DNA from: Rubrimonas sp036788415
Lineage (GTDB): Bacteria; Pseudomonadota; Alphaproteobacteria; Rhodobacterales; Rhodobacteraceae
Direction of reading: 5' to 3'
Assembly: GCF_036788415.1 (NCBI RefSeq)
Contig: NZ_DAIQNN010000016.1
Coordinates: forward strand, 1-53,709
Length of the DNA: 53,709 nt
Part shown: positions 28,121 through 38,097 of the stretch, piece after piece
Numbering within the stretch: the first letter of the stretch is position 1
Layout: every line of letters begins with the position of its first letter
The notes under the pieces: generated by a model
Seen by the model: only the letters and a program-made list of their open reading frames with translations
Database searches by the model: none
Told to the model about the DNA's origin: nothing
Position numbers and translations under genes: made by a program

Positions 28121-28139
28121 GCACCCCGTCCCGGGGTGC
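28121..28139 (+). other. GC-rich hairpin between the paralogous genes
   Basis: gcaccccg, loop tcc, cggggtgc: an 8-base-pair stem with a 3-base loop between the stop of copy 1 and the start of copy 2. No T-run follows, so it is more likely an RNA-stability or attenuation hairpin than a strong intrinsic terminator. Confidence 0.4.
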
Positions 28140-28173
28140 CTGACCCTGCCATCCATTCTGATCGGATGCGACC

Positions 28174-28680
28174 ATGTGGACCAAGTTGCGAGCGGCGGCA
28201 GCGCCGCCGCGCCATCTGCGCACGGCCGTGCGGCCAATCGCATTGGCCCTCTTGTTTCCCCTCGGCCTCGGCGCAGTACCGGGATCCCTGTTCCTGCAAG
28301 TGCAACGCTTCGAACTGTACCACGGCGCGGGGTCCGGTCCGATGGTAGTGATCGAGCGCAACGTCTGGCCTTTCCGGCCACTTCCCGTGGAATGGAGCTC
28401 CATGGTGGAGGACATCGAGCCATCGGGCGCGGTCTCGCCGCGACGACGCGTGGTTTGTGCGGGAAAAGGCAACACGGCTATCGGCCTTGCATCGCACGAA
28501 TACCACCACATTCCAGTCGCCGACTGGACCGGCGACGCCGACTGCAAACTATCCGAAGGCCGCGTCTACGCGCTGAGCACCATATGGCGCTTCACTTTGC
28601 TGGGTGTGCCGAAGACAGTCGTCGCGCGGACAGACGCCACGCGACTTGAACCCGTGGCGAACCAGAGCGAGCGGCGCTGA
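28174..28680 (+). CDS. Membrane-anchored periplasmic protein, copy 2 of a paralogous pair
   Basis: 168 residues. Basic N-terminus then a membrane anchor or signal (PIALALLFPLGLGAVPGSLF) and a periplasmic domain aligning with the upstream gene: VIERNVWPFRPLPVEW, RRVVCAGKGNTAIG, IPVADWTGDADCKL, FTLLGVPKTVVAR. Shared pattern between the two: R-VWP, W, VCAG-G, ADW-GD--C, LGV-KT. Function unknown. Ends 12 bases from the converging DEAD-box helicase gene. Confidence 0.7.
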   Translation: MWTKLRAAAAPPRHLRTAVRPIALALLFPLGLGAVPGSLFLQVQRFELYHGAGSGPMVVIERNVWPFRPLPVEWSSMVEDIEPSGAVSPRRRVVCAGKGNTAIGLASHEYHHIPVADWTGDADCKLSEGRVYALSTIWRFTLLGVPKTVVARTDATRLEPVANQSERR

Positions 28681-28692
28681 GCCTGTCGCTGG

Positions 28693-29916
28693 TCACGCCG
28701 CGGCGCGCCGCCCTCCCCTGCGGCGTCGCGGAGCGCCCGGACGCGGCGCACCCGCGGGCTTGGCGCCGCGCGGGGCTGTCGCCGGGCCCTCGACGAAACC
28801 GCCTTCGGCTGTGACACGGGTGCGGGTGATGCGCTCGATGGCCGCAAGCTTGTCGCGCTCGCCCGGATCGCAGAGCGTGATCGCGATGCCCGTGGCTCCG
28901 TTGCGTCCGGTGCGTCCGATACGGTGCACATAGCTCTCGGGTTCATCTGGCAGGTCATGGATCACCACATGGCTGACCCCTGCCACATCGATGCCGCGGG
29001 CGGCGATGTCAGTCGCCACCAGCGCCTTGACGCGGCCCGAACGGAAGCCGTCGAGCGCCCGCTGCCGGGCATTCTGGGCTTTGTCGCCGTGGATGGCATC
29101 GGCAGACACGCCGTCCGCCAGCAAGTTCTTCGCAACCCGATCCGCCCCGCGTTTGGTCCGCGCGAAAACGATGGCGCGCGTGACGTCGGGGTCCCGCAGC
29201 AGGGCGGCGAGTCGAGCCCGCTTGTCGGCCTGAGTGACGAACTCGACGCGCTGCGAGATATCGGGCGCTGCGCTGTTCAGCGGTGCAGCCTCGACGCGCA
29301 CAGGATCGCGCAGCAGCTCCGCCGCGAGACCTTCGACCTCCGCGGGCATCGTGGCGGAGACCAGCGCCGTGCGGCGGCTGGCAGGCGTGGCGGCGGCAAT
29401 CTTTCGCACGTCGCGCACGAAACCCATGTCCAGCATGCGATCTGCCTCATCGAGGATGAGCACCTCGACGGCGTCGAGGCGCACGGCACCCTCCGACATC
29501 AGGTCGAGCAGACGCCCGGGCGTGGCAACGAGCACGTCGACACCGGGAGCCATCGCACGAATCTGACGGCCCCTCGGAACGCCACCGAGTATCAGCGCAG
29601 TCGAGAGACCAAGGCTGCCGCCGAAGCGCAGCAACTCTCCCTCGATCTGCACCGCGAGTTCGCGGGTGGGCGCCAGAATCAGGGCACGCGCCGTGGCGGG
29701 CCGACGCCGCCCCGGGCGGCCGCCGAGACGCTCGACCAGCGGCAAGGCGAAGGCGGCGGTCTTACCGGAGCCTGTCTGAGCGAGAGCCAGGACGTCGCGC
29801 CCTTCAAGCTGGGGCGGAATGGCCTGCGCTTGGATCGGCGTGGGCGTATCGTATCCGGCCTTCGCGACAGAGCGAGCCAGAGCGGGCGAAAAAGCGAAAT
29901 CCGCAAAAGCGGTCAT
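28693..29916 (-). CDS. DEAD-box ATP-dependent RNA helicase (RhlE-like)
   Basis: 407 residues from ATG 29916. All helicase motifs present in order: Q motif (PTPIQAQAIP), I (AQTGSGKT), Ia (PTRELAVQ), GG, Ib (TPGRLLD), II (DEAD), III (SAT), IV-V (VATDIAARGID), VI (HRIGRTGRNG). A short basic Arg/Gly/Ala tail (RPGAPRRRRGGRRAAA) follows, as in RhlE-type enzymes, and probably binds RNA. Acts in ribosome assembly or RNA turnover, often for cold adaptation. Confidence 0.94.
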   Translation of the reverse strand: MTAFADFAFSPALARSVAKAGYDTPTPIQAQAIPPQLEGRDVLALAQTGSGKTAAFALPLVERLGGRPGRRRPATARALILAPTRELAVQIEGELLRFGGSLGLSTALILGGVPRGRQIRAMAPGVDVLVATPGRLLDLMSEGAVRLDAVEVLILDEADRMLDMGFVRDVRKIAAATPASRRTALVSATMPAEVEGLAAELLRDPVRVEAAPLNSAAPDISQRVEFVTQADKRARLAALLRDPDVTRAIVFARTKRGADRVAKNLLADGVSADAIHGDKAQNARQRALDGFRSGRVKALVATDIAARGIDVAGVSHVVIHDLPDEPESYVHRIGRTGRNGATGIAITLCDPGERDKLAAIERITRTRVTAEGGFVEGPATAPRGAKPAGAPRPGAPRRRRGGRRAAA

Positions 29917-30144
29917 CAGATGGTTTTCCACAAGATGGACTGACCGAAGCCTGGACACCAAGCGACGGCAGCTCGGCAATCGCCAAGCGCATCTGGCGGA
30001 AGCAGAAGGATGGGCGCGACGATCTTGCGGGTCGGTGGACCCAGCTGCGCTGTCGCATAGGGACCAACTGCACGAAAGTCGGCCGACTGTCAACTCATCA
30101 GCATCGGACCCGCTGCTTTCGGCATTTGCGTTTCGTGCCCGGCC

Positions 30145-30603
30145 TCAGTCGAACTTGGCGGACGGTGCCAGCACCATCGCCTCGCCCTTCAGGACGGGCT
30201 TTCCTTCGACCGAGCACACGCAGGCCAGCGTCACGCGCCGCTTGCCGTAGTCGATGTCGGCGACCGTGACGACGGCCTCGACGATATCGCCGGGGCGCAC
30301 GGGCGCGAGGAAGCTGAGGTTCTGCTTGAGATAGATGGTGCCATGGCCAGGCAACTGTTCGCCGATCACTGCCGAGATCAGCGAGGCGGTCAGCATGCCA
30401 TGCGCGATCCTGCCGCCGAAGATTGTGTCCCGGGCGTAATCATCGTCGAAATGGACCGGATTCCGGTCTCCCGAGATGCGGGCGAACATCTCGAGATCGG
30501 CATCTTCGATGACCTTGCGCAGCGAACGCGACAGCCCCACCGAGAGATCCTCGATGACGATAGTGCCGCGCTTGATGTCACCGAAGGCTTCCGCGTCCAA
30601 CAT
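30145..30603 (-). CDS. MaoC-family (R)-specific enoyl-CoA hydratase
   Basis: 152 residues from ATG 30603. Hot-dog fold hydratase 2 with catalytic Asp/His region: ISGDRNPVHFDDDYA followed by FGGRIAHGML. This layout is that of PhaJ-type enzymes that hydrate trans-2-enoyl-CoA to (R)-3-hydroxyacyl-CoA, linking beta-oxidation to polyhydroxyalkanoate synthesis; a detoxifying or other acyl-CoA role is equally possible because no pha genes are in the window. Confidence 0.88.
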   Translation of the reverse strand: MLDAEAFGDIKRGTIVIEDLSVGLSRSLRKVIEDADLEMFARISGDRNPVHFDDDYARDTIFGGRIAHGMLTASLISAVIGEQLPGHGTIYLKQNLSFLAPVRPGDIVEAVVTVADIDYGKRRVTLACVCSVEGKPVLKGEAMVLAPSAKFD

Positions 30604-30766
30604 GCCGTCCTCCCGCCATCCCGTAGCGACAGGTATGCCGTGCTGCGGCTGCGAAATCAAGCCGCGCGCGCAAGAAACGGACGCATACGACCTTTCCGAT
30701 GCAATTTCGTTGCGCGCATTCGAGGCGTGCTCGGCCGAGGGAGAGGCACGGGCGGGCTCGAGCCCA

Positions 30767-31141
30767 CTATCGCGGGGTGCCTCTCCACAACCGGCGCATC
30801 GGCAGGAAAAGGCGATAGGCCGCTTCCCCGATCCATCTGAAGGGCGCGCGGTCGAGCGCGCGCGCCAATGGGGCCAACCGCGGACTGACGCGCCAGACGG
30901 CCAGGAACGCCCGGAATCCCGAAACCAGACGCCCATCCATGCGACGGACATGGAACCGCGCGAGCGCCCGCGCCGGGGTGATCTCCGGCGGCGCCTCGCC
31001 GGCGCTCGCATCGCGGAAGGCGATCCGTTCCGCCCCTTGCATGCGGCGGTACGCGGAGATCTCCGCGCGGCAGAGTGGGCAGCCGCCGTCGTAGAACACC
31101 TCGCGGGCTGCGGCGGGATCGGGGCTGGCGGGTTCGTCCAT
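30767..31141 (-). CDS. DCC-family (DUF393) thiol-disulfide oxidoreductase-like protein
   Basis: 124 residues from ATG 31141 (an upstream ATG at 31183 would start inside the divergent gene's start region). The hallmark EVFYDGGCPLCRAEI lies near the N-terminus, with the CxxC of this thioredoxin-like family; C-terminal aromatic/basic helix (FRWIGEAAYRLFLPMRRLW) is also typical. Biological role of the family is poorly defined. Divergent from the DUF3429 gene. Confidence 0.85.
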   Translation of the reverse strand: MDEPASPDPAAAREVFYDGGCPLCRAEISAYRRMQGAERIAFRDASAGEAPPEITPARALARFHVRRMDGRLVSGFRAFLAVWRVSPRLAPLARALDRAPFRWIGEAAYRLFLPMRRLWRGTPR

Positions 31142-31181
31142 GTCGGATAAGTAAGACGCGGCGAAGCGAGGGCGAGGCGAC

Positions 31182-31610
31182 ATGATGATGAAAGGCGTTC
31201 CCGCCGCGGCGGCGCGGCTCGGTCTCGCGGGGCTGATCCCTTTCGTCGGCCTTGCGGCGCTGGCGCATCTGGCGCCGGGTTCGGGTGCCCGCAGCTGGCT
31301 GGCCGCCTATGGCGCTGTCATCCTGTCTTTCATGGGCGGCTGCCGCTGGGGCTTCGCCGCGACGGGCATGGGGGAAGGGCCGGCGGTGCGGCCTCTTGTG
31401 CTGGCGGTGGCCCCCGCCCTGTACGCTTGGCTTTCGCTGCGGGCCCCTGCCCCGTTCGACATGGAGCTTCTCGCTCTGGGACTGCTCGCGCTGTATCTGG
31501 CCGATCTCAAGCTGACCAAGGATGGCGGCGCGCCGCACTGGTGGCCCGCACTCAGGCTCCCCCTGACACTCGGGGCGACGCTGTCGCTGCTCGCAGGGGC
31601 GGCCGCCTGA
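31182..31610 (+). CDS. DUF3429-family membrane protein
   Basis: 142 residues with about four hydrophobic segments. Signature of the family: AAYGAVILSFMGGCRWGFA in the middle, and LADLKLTKDGGAPHWWPALR towards the end. Function unknown. It overlaps the possible longer start of the DCC gene on the other strand, so the two share a very tight divergent promoter region. Located just upstream of the groES promoter. Confidence 0.82.
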   Translation: MMMKGVPAAAARLGLAGLIPFVGLAALAHLAPGSGARSWLAAYGAVILSFMGGCRWGFAATGMGEGPAVRPLVLAVAPALYAWLSLRAPAPFDMELLALGLLALYLADLKLTKDGGAPHWWPALRLPLTLGATLSLLAGAAA

Positions 31611-31637
31611 CGACCGCGCATCCTGCGACAAACCGTC

Positions 31638-31666
31638 TTGACCATGCCTACAGCCTCGGCTAATCC
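31638..31666 (+). promoter_or_regulatory. groESL promoter, sigma-70 type
   Basis: -35 TTGACC (31638-31643), 17-base spacer, -10 TAATCC (31661-31666). The CIRCE element starts 14 bases after the -10 box, covering the transcription start region, as expected for an HrcA-repressed promoter. Confidence 0.75.
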
Positions 31667-31679
31667 GTCGCCATGCTGG

Positions 31680-31706
31680 TTGGCACTCATCGACGGCGAG
31701 TGCTAA
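31680..31706 (+). promoter_or_regulatory. CIRCE operator (HrcA binding site)
   Basis: TTGGCACTC, nine bases, GAGTGCTAA: only one base differs from the CIRCE consensus arms (TTAGCACTC-N9-GAGTGCTAA). It lies between the promoter and groES, so groESL is repressed by HrcA and induced by heat. hrcA is not in the window. Confidence 0.95.
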
Positions 31707-31768
31707 CAGGCCCGCCCCAGGCGGGACGGCCGCCGTCGTTCGAAGACGCGAATAGGGAGCGACTTCCA

Positions 31769-32083
31769 ATGGACTTCAAGCCTCTGCACGACCGCGTGCT
31801 GGTCAAGCGCATCGAAAGCGACGCCAAGACCGCCGGCGGCCTGATCATTCCGGACACCGCCAAGGAAAAGCCCCAGGAGGGCGAGGTGATCGCCGTCGGC
31901 GAGGGTGCCCGCAAGGACTCGGGCGAACTGATCCCGATGGCCGTCAAGGCCGGCGACCGGATCCTGTTCGGCAAATGGTCCGGGACCGAGGTCAAGCTTA
32001 ACGGCGAAGACCTGCTGATCATGAAGGAAAGCGACATCCTCGGCATCGTCGAGGGTTCGGCCGCGGCCAAGAAGGCCGCCTGA
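31769..32083 (+). CDS. groES: Co-chaperonin GroES
   Basis: 104 residues from ATG 31769 (MDFKPLHDRVLVKRIE). Mobile loop region (ESDAKTAGGLIIPDTAKEK) and the family's GEVIAVGEG and GDRILFGKW motifs are intact. Caps the GroEL cavity during ATP-driven protein folding in the cytoplasm. First gene of a two-gene heat-shock operon with groEL 40 bases downstream; controlled by CIRCE. Confidence 0.98.
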   Translation: MDFKPLHDRVLVKRIESDAKTAGGLIIPDTAKEKPQEGEVIAVGEGARKDSGELIPMAVKAGDRILFGKWSGTEVKLNGEDLLIMKESDILGIVEGSAAAKKAA

Positions 32084-32123
32084 ACAGACGCGCTTTCCAA
32101 ATCACGCGAAAAGGACTGACGAA

Positions 32124-33770
<1,647 letters not shown>

Positions 33771-33799
33771 TCTGATCGATCGCGAGGGACCATGAAATC

Positions 33800-33831
33800 G
33801 GCCGCCCAGGATACCCCGGGCGGCCTTTTCT
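33800..33831 (+). terminator. Intrinsic terminator of groESL
   Basis: Stem ggccgccc / gggcggcc (33800-33807 and 33818-33825) with a 10-base loop, then ttttct. It begins 29 bases after the groEL stop and is the clearest rho-independent terminator of the window. Confidence 0.85.
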
Positions 33832-34166
33832 GTTTGCCGGTTGACCTGACCCCCGTCGCTCGTCAGGCGGCGACTGGGCTGGCAGGGTGAGAATTGCGAG
33901 CGCCGGCGCCGTGAGCAACGCGGGACGCGAATGGGCCCTCCGCACCGCCGCGCGCCTCGACTGATCGCGCCTGCGCGGGGCAGCACCGACCTCGTCTCGC
34001 GCTGCCGGACGAGCCCAGCCGATGAACAAGGGCGCAGGACCGCGCGACGGGCGCATGACCGACAGACTTGCCGCGCCGGGCAGGTTGGACGGCCGACGCG
34101 GGGATACCGCGCCTCATGTGAGGCTGCGGGCGCTGGGGAACCTGCGCGGTCTTTCCGAACCGACGC
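33832..34166. other. 335-base convergent gap without supported gene
   Basis: Lies between groEL and the converging ccmH gene. Open frames on both strands here are Arg/Pro-rich, lack ribosome-binding sites and show no protein-like pattern. No tRNA-like cloverleaf or repeat was noticed. Likely 3' untranslated sequence. Confidence 0.5.
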
Positions 34167-34634
34167 TCAGCGGTCGAGCAGGCTGGCGAGTTGCTTCTGT
34201 TCGTCCTCGGACAGCGGCGCAGGCCCGGCCTTGAGCCTGCCGGCCGCCTCGCGCGCCTTCAGGTATCTCCAGGCCGTCCAGCCGCCGAACAGCAGCAGCG
34301 CGGGCCCGGACAGCCAGATGAAAGCGTTTGCCAAGGTCAGCCGCGGCGTCAGCAGCACATACTCGCCATAGCGATCGACGATGTACGATACCGCCTGCGC
34401 ATCGCTGTCGCCCTCGGTCAGGCGCTCGCGCACCAGAAGGCGCATGGTGCGCGCGAAATCGGCGTTGCTGTCGTCGATGGATTCATTACGGCAAACGAGG
34501 CAGCGAAGCCCCGCCGAGATGTCCCGCGCCCGGGCTTCGAGCACGGGGTCATCGAGCATCTCGTCGGGCTGCACGGCCGCTGCCGGTCCCGCCAGCAGCG
34601 CCAGCGCCAGCAGGAAGCCCCGCAGCCAGTTCAT
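34167..34634 (-). CDS. ccmH: Cytochrome c maturation protein CcmH (CycL)
   Basis: 155 residues from ATG 34634, which overlaps the ccmF stop (ATGA). Signal/anchor at the start (MNWLRGFLLALALLAGPAAA), the periplasmic redox motif LRCLVCRNESI, and a C-terminal membrane helix (AFIWLSGPALLLFGGW). It reduces or holds apocytochrome c thiols during heme attachment with CcmF. No ccmI-like TPR domain is fused. Confidence 0.93.
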   Translation of the reverse strand: MNWLRGFLLALALLAGPAAAVQPDEMLDDPVLEARARDISAGLRCLVCRNESIDDSNADFARTMRLLVRERLTEGDSDAQAVSYIVDRYGEYVLLTPRLTLANAFIWLSGPALLLFGGWTAWRYLKAREAAGRLKAGPAPLSEDEQKQLASLLDR

Positions 34635-36628
34635 TCGGCGGGCACCGCGGCCGGCGCTCGCGGCACGGCCATCTTCGCCGCGCCGACGCGGTAGCGCCGG
34701 TCGGTCAGCGACAGCACGCCACCCAGCGCCATGACCACGGCACCGCCCCAAATCCAGTTTGCATAGGGCTTGACATAACTGCGAACCGCCCAAGCGCCCT
34801 CGTCCCCCTGCTGCGGATCACCGAGCACGATGTAGATGTCGCGGAAGAAGCCGTAGTCGATGCCCGCCTCGGTGGTCGGAGTCGGCGGCGTCGTCTCTGT
34901 ATAGACACGCTTTTCCGGAAAGACATGGGCCACTTCGCGGCCATCGCGATAGGCGGTGAACTCGCCGCGATTGGCGACGTAGTTCGACGCCCGCACCGGA
35001 ACCACGCCGTTGAAGACGATCTCGTAGCCGCCGAGCTCGAAGCGCTCGCCGGGGCGCTTGATCCGGATGTCCTCGACCGACCATGCGGTGATCGCGGCGA
35101 CGCCCCAGATCGTGAAGGCGACCCCGGCATGGGCGGTCCACTTGCCCCAGTCGGCGCGCGGCGTGCGCGCCACGCGCCGCCAGCTTTCCGCGAGGGCTCC
35201 GCGCCCGATCTTGGCCCGCTCGAGGATCTCGACCGCGATGCCGGCGAGGATCCACACGGTCAGCGCCATGGCGACGGGCGCCATGGGCGAGCGCCCGGTC
35301 TGGTACCACCACAGCAAAGCGCCAGCGGCCATCGCGGCGATGCCCGCCCCCGCAAGCTTGCGCGATGCGGCCAGCAGATCCCCCCGCTTCCAGGGCAGCA
35401 CGGCCCCGATCGGCAGCGCGAGGGCCAGCAGCACCATGAAGGGCGTGAAGGCCATGTCGAAGAACGGCGCGCCGACGCTGATCTTGTCGCCCATCACCGC
35501 CTCGCGGACCATCGGGGCCATGGTGCCGGCCAGCACGACGCCGCAGGACGCCATCATCAGCAGGTTGTTCAGCACCAGCCCGCCCTCGCGGCTGACCGGC
35601 GCGAACACGCCCTCGGACCGCAGCGACGGCGCCCGCCAGGCGTAAAGCCCAAGGCTTCCCCCCACGGCCAGGGCCAGCAGCAGCAGGATGAACACGCCGC
35701 GCTCGGGGTCCACGGCGAAGGCGTGCACGCTGTCGATCACGCCCGAGCGCACGATGAAGGTGCCCATCAGCGACAGCGAGAAACCGAGGATCGCCATGAG
35801 GATCGTCCAGTTCTTGAGCGACGACCGCTTCTCGACGACGATGGCGGAATGCAGAAGCGCGATCGACGCGAGCCACGGCATGAACGAGGCGTTCTCGACC
35901 GGATCCCAGAACCAGAAGCCGCCCCAGCCGAGCTCGTAATAGGCCCACCACGAGCCCAGCGCGATCCCCACCGTCAGCGCCGCCCATGCCACGAGCGCCC
36001 AGGGCCGCACCCAGCGCGCCCAGGCCGCGTCCACGCGCCCCTCGATCAGTGCGGCCGCGGCGAAGCTGAACGCCATCGAGAGGCCGACATAGCCGAGGTA
36101 GAGGAAGGGCGGGTGGAAGGCGAGGCCGGGATCCTGCAGCAACGGGTTCAGGTCCTGCCCCTGATCGGGCGCGGGGAACAGGCGGTCGAACGGATTGGAG
36201 GTGAACAGCATGAAGGCGAGGAAGCCCGCCGAGATCATGCTCTGCACCGCCAGAGCCCGCGCCTTGAGCGGGGCCGGCACGTTGCCGCCGCGCCATGCCA
36301 GCAGTGCGCCGAACAGGGCGAGGATCAGCACCCACAGCAGCAGCGAACCCTCATGGTTCCCCCAGACGCCGGTGATCTTGTAGAGCATCGGCTTCAGGAT
36401 GTGGCTGTTGGTCGCGACGAGTTCGACCGAAAGGTCGGTGGTCACGAAGGACCATGTCAGCGCCAGGAACGACACGCCGGTCAGCGCGAACAGGGCCGTT
36501 GCGGCGGGCGTCGCCGTTTCCATCCAGTCGGCCCAACCCTTGTGGGCGCCCACCAGCGGCGCGGTCGCGCCGATCAGCGACACGGCGAAGGCGAGGATCA
36601 GCAGGAAATGGCCGAATTCGGCGATCAT
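34631..36628 (-). CDS. ccmF: Heme lyase CcmF
   Basis: 665 residues with about 15 membrane segments. The heme-handling tryptophan-rich WWD-type motif (GGFWFWDPVENASFMPW) and the early HEGSLLLWVLIL motif are present. Ligates heme from CcmE to apocytochrome c cysteines in the periplasm. It overlaps ccmH by four bases and follows ccmE by 80 bases. The Sox cytochromes SoxA, X, D and E encoded in this window depend on this pathway. Confidence 0.96.
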   Translation of the reverse strand: MIAEFGHFLLILAFAVSLIGATAPLVGAHKGWADWMETATPAATALFALTGVSFLALTWSFVTTDLSVELVATNSHILKPMLYKITGVWGNHEGSLLLWVLILALFGALLAWRGGNVPAPLKARALAVQSMISAGFLAFMLFTSNPFDRLFPAPDQGQDLNPLLQDPGLAFHPPFLYLGYVGLSMAFSFAAAALIEGRVDAAWARWVRPWALVAWAALTVGIALGSWWAYYELGWGGFWFWDPVENASFMPWLASIALLHSAIVVEKRSSLKNWTILMAILGFSLSLMGTFIVRSGVIDSVHAFAVDPERGVFILLLLALAVGGSLGLYAWRAPSLRSEGVFAPVSREGGLVLNNLLMMASCGVVLAGTMAPMVREAVMGDKISVGAPFFDMAFTPFMVLLALALPIGAVLPWKRGDLLAASRKLAGAGIAAMAAGALLWWYQTGRSPMAPVAMALTVWILAGIAVEILERAKIGRGALAESWRRVARTPRADWGKWTAHAGVAFTIWGVAAITAWSVEDIRIKRPGERFELGGYEIVFNGVVPVRASNYVANRGEFTAYRDGREVAHVFPEKRVYTETTPPTPTTEAGIDYGFFRDIYIVLGDPQQGDEGAWAVRSYVKPYANWIWGGAVVMALGGVLSLTDRRYRVGAAKMAVPRAPAAVPAE

Positions 36629-36708
36629 CGGTTCGTCCCTTCAGGCGACCTTCCATGCGCCAAGCCTATGGCGCGCGTCCGCGGCGTCAATGTGGCGGTG
36701 CGCCCGCG

Positions 36709-37140
36709 TCAGATGCCCGTCCGCGGCTCGCGCAGCGTGTCCGCGACCGCGGGGGGCATGTACTTCTCGTCGTGCTTGGCCAGAACCTCCCGCGCGACGA
36801 AGCGGCCGTCGCGCCAGTGACCCTCGGCGACGATCCCCTCGCCCTCCTTGAACAGGTCGGGCAGGACGCCGGCGAACTCGACCCGCACCGTGCTCTCGTA
36901 GTCGGTGACGTCGAAGGCCACCGTCTCGCCCTCGCCGCGCATCACCGTGCCCTCGACGACCATGCCGCCCACGCGCAGGCGCTGGTTCGGCGAGACGTCC
37001 TTCGACAGCAGCTCCGTCGGCGGCATGAAGAACACGAGGCTGTCGCGGAAGGCGACCGTCGCGAGCGCCGTGGCCGAGGCCATCAAGACGCCTGCGACCG
37101 ACAGCATCAGAATGCGGCGCTTCTTTCGGGTCATCGCCAT
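36709..37140 (-). CDS. ccmE: Periplasmic heme chaperone CcmE
   Basis: 143 residues: N-terminal membrane anchor (ILMLSVAGVLMASATALATV), OB-fold periplasmic domain, and the C-terminal heme-binding motif AKHDEKYMPP, whose His binds heme covalently. Receives heme and passes it to CcmF/H. Part of the argC-yihY-ccmE-ccmF-ccmH string. Confidence 0.95.
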   Translation of the reverse strand: MAMTRKKRRILMLSVAGVLMASATALATVAFRDSLVFFMPPTELLSKDVSPNQRLRVGGMVVEGTVMRGEGETVAFDVTDYESTVRVEFAGVLPDLFKEGEGIVAEGHWRDGRFVAREVLAKHDEKYMPPAVADTLREPRTGI

Positions 37141-37182
37141 GGGGCGCTCCTTGGTGGCGGCGGTTCCGGGGGAACCCGTCTG

Positions 37183-38097
37183 TCAGGGCAGGTCGTCGCG
37201 GAGGCTCGATTTCCGATAGCGCATCAGTACCCCGTTGACCTGCGCCCCGATCAATATGGCGGCGCCGGTCAGCCAGAAAAACAGCAGCGTCACGATGACG
37301 CCGGCGAACGCGCCGTAGGTGATGGCGTAGGACGGCGCGAGGCTGAGATAATAGGAGAATCCTCCCGCCCCGATGCCCCACAGCACCGTCGAGACGATGA
37401 TCCCCGGCATCAGCCGGCGCCGCGGCGGGCGGCGCGAGGGAAGCAGCACGTGCAGTTCCCAGAGGAACAGCGCGAAGATGCCCAGCCCCACGACCCAGCG
37501 CACCAGCGTCAGCGCGATGGGCGCGGTGACGCCGAGCGCGGTCTCCGCCAGCAGGACGCCGACCGGCGCGAGGCCCATCAGCAGCCCCTGCAGCGCGAAG
37601 GTGCCGACGGCCAGCAGAACGCACAGCATCGCGACGAGGCGGCGCCTCAGGAACGGCCGCTGCGTCGGGGCGCGATAGGCGCGGTCGAAGCCCACGCGCA
37701 CCGCTTCGAGCGCGCTCGAGGCCACCCACAGCGCGCCGACCGCCGAGATTGTCAGCAGTCGCCCGCTCGCCCCCTGCGTGACGCTGAAGATCACCGGCTC
37801 GAGGGTCTGGGCGATGTGCTGGGGCGCGGCCTCGAACAGCCCGTCGATCAGGGACTGCGCCTGCGCCTCGCTGATGGTCACGCCGATCAGTGCCGTCATG
37901 AAGATCGCGAACGGGAACACCGCGAGGAAGGCGGTGTAGGCGATGTAGGCCGCCATGGCGTCGCCGTCCTCTCCGGCGTGGCGGGCCAGTGCCAGCCAGC
38001 CCACGCGGACCGCGGCGCGCAGACGCCGCCAGAGCCGTGCGATGCGCGCCCGAACCGCCATCCGGGGCGGCGCCGCAACTGCCGCGGCGACGGTCAC
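37183..38097 (-). CDS. YihY/BrkB-family inner-membrane protein
   Basis: 304 residues if the GTG at 38097 is used, which overlaps the argC stop (GTGA); an ATG at 38061 gives 292 residues. Typical features: HAGEDGDAMAAYIAYTAFLAVFPF near the start (family's A-Y-Y-T-LSLFPF-like region), six hydrophobic segments, and SLAPSYAITYGAFAGVIVTL, which corresponds to the family's conserved Y-YGA-G segment. Function not established (once mislabelled as RNase BN). Confidence 0.87.
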   Translation of the reverse strand: MTVAAAVAAPPRMAVRARIARLWRRLRAAVRVGWLALARHAGEDGDAMAAYIAYTAFLAVFPFAIFMTALIGVTISEAQAQSLIDGLFEAAPQHIAQTLEPVIFSVTQGASGRLLTISAVGALWVASSALEAVRVGFDRAYRAPTQRPFLRRRLVAMLCVLLAVGTFALQGLLMGLAPVGVLLAETALGVTAPIALTLVRWVVGLGIFALFLWELHVLLPSRRPPRRRLMPGIIVSTVLWGIGAGGFSYYLSLAPSYAITYGAFAGVIVTLLFFWLTGAAILIGAQVNGVLMRYRKSSLRDDLP

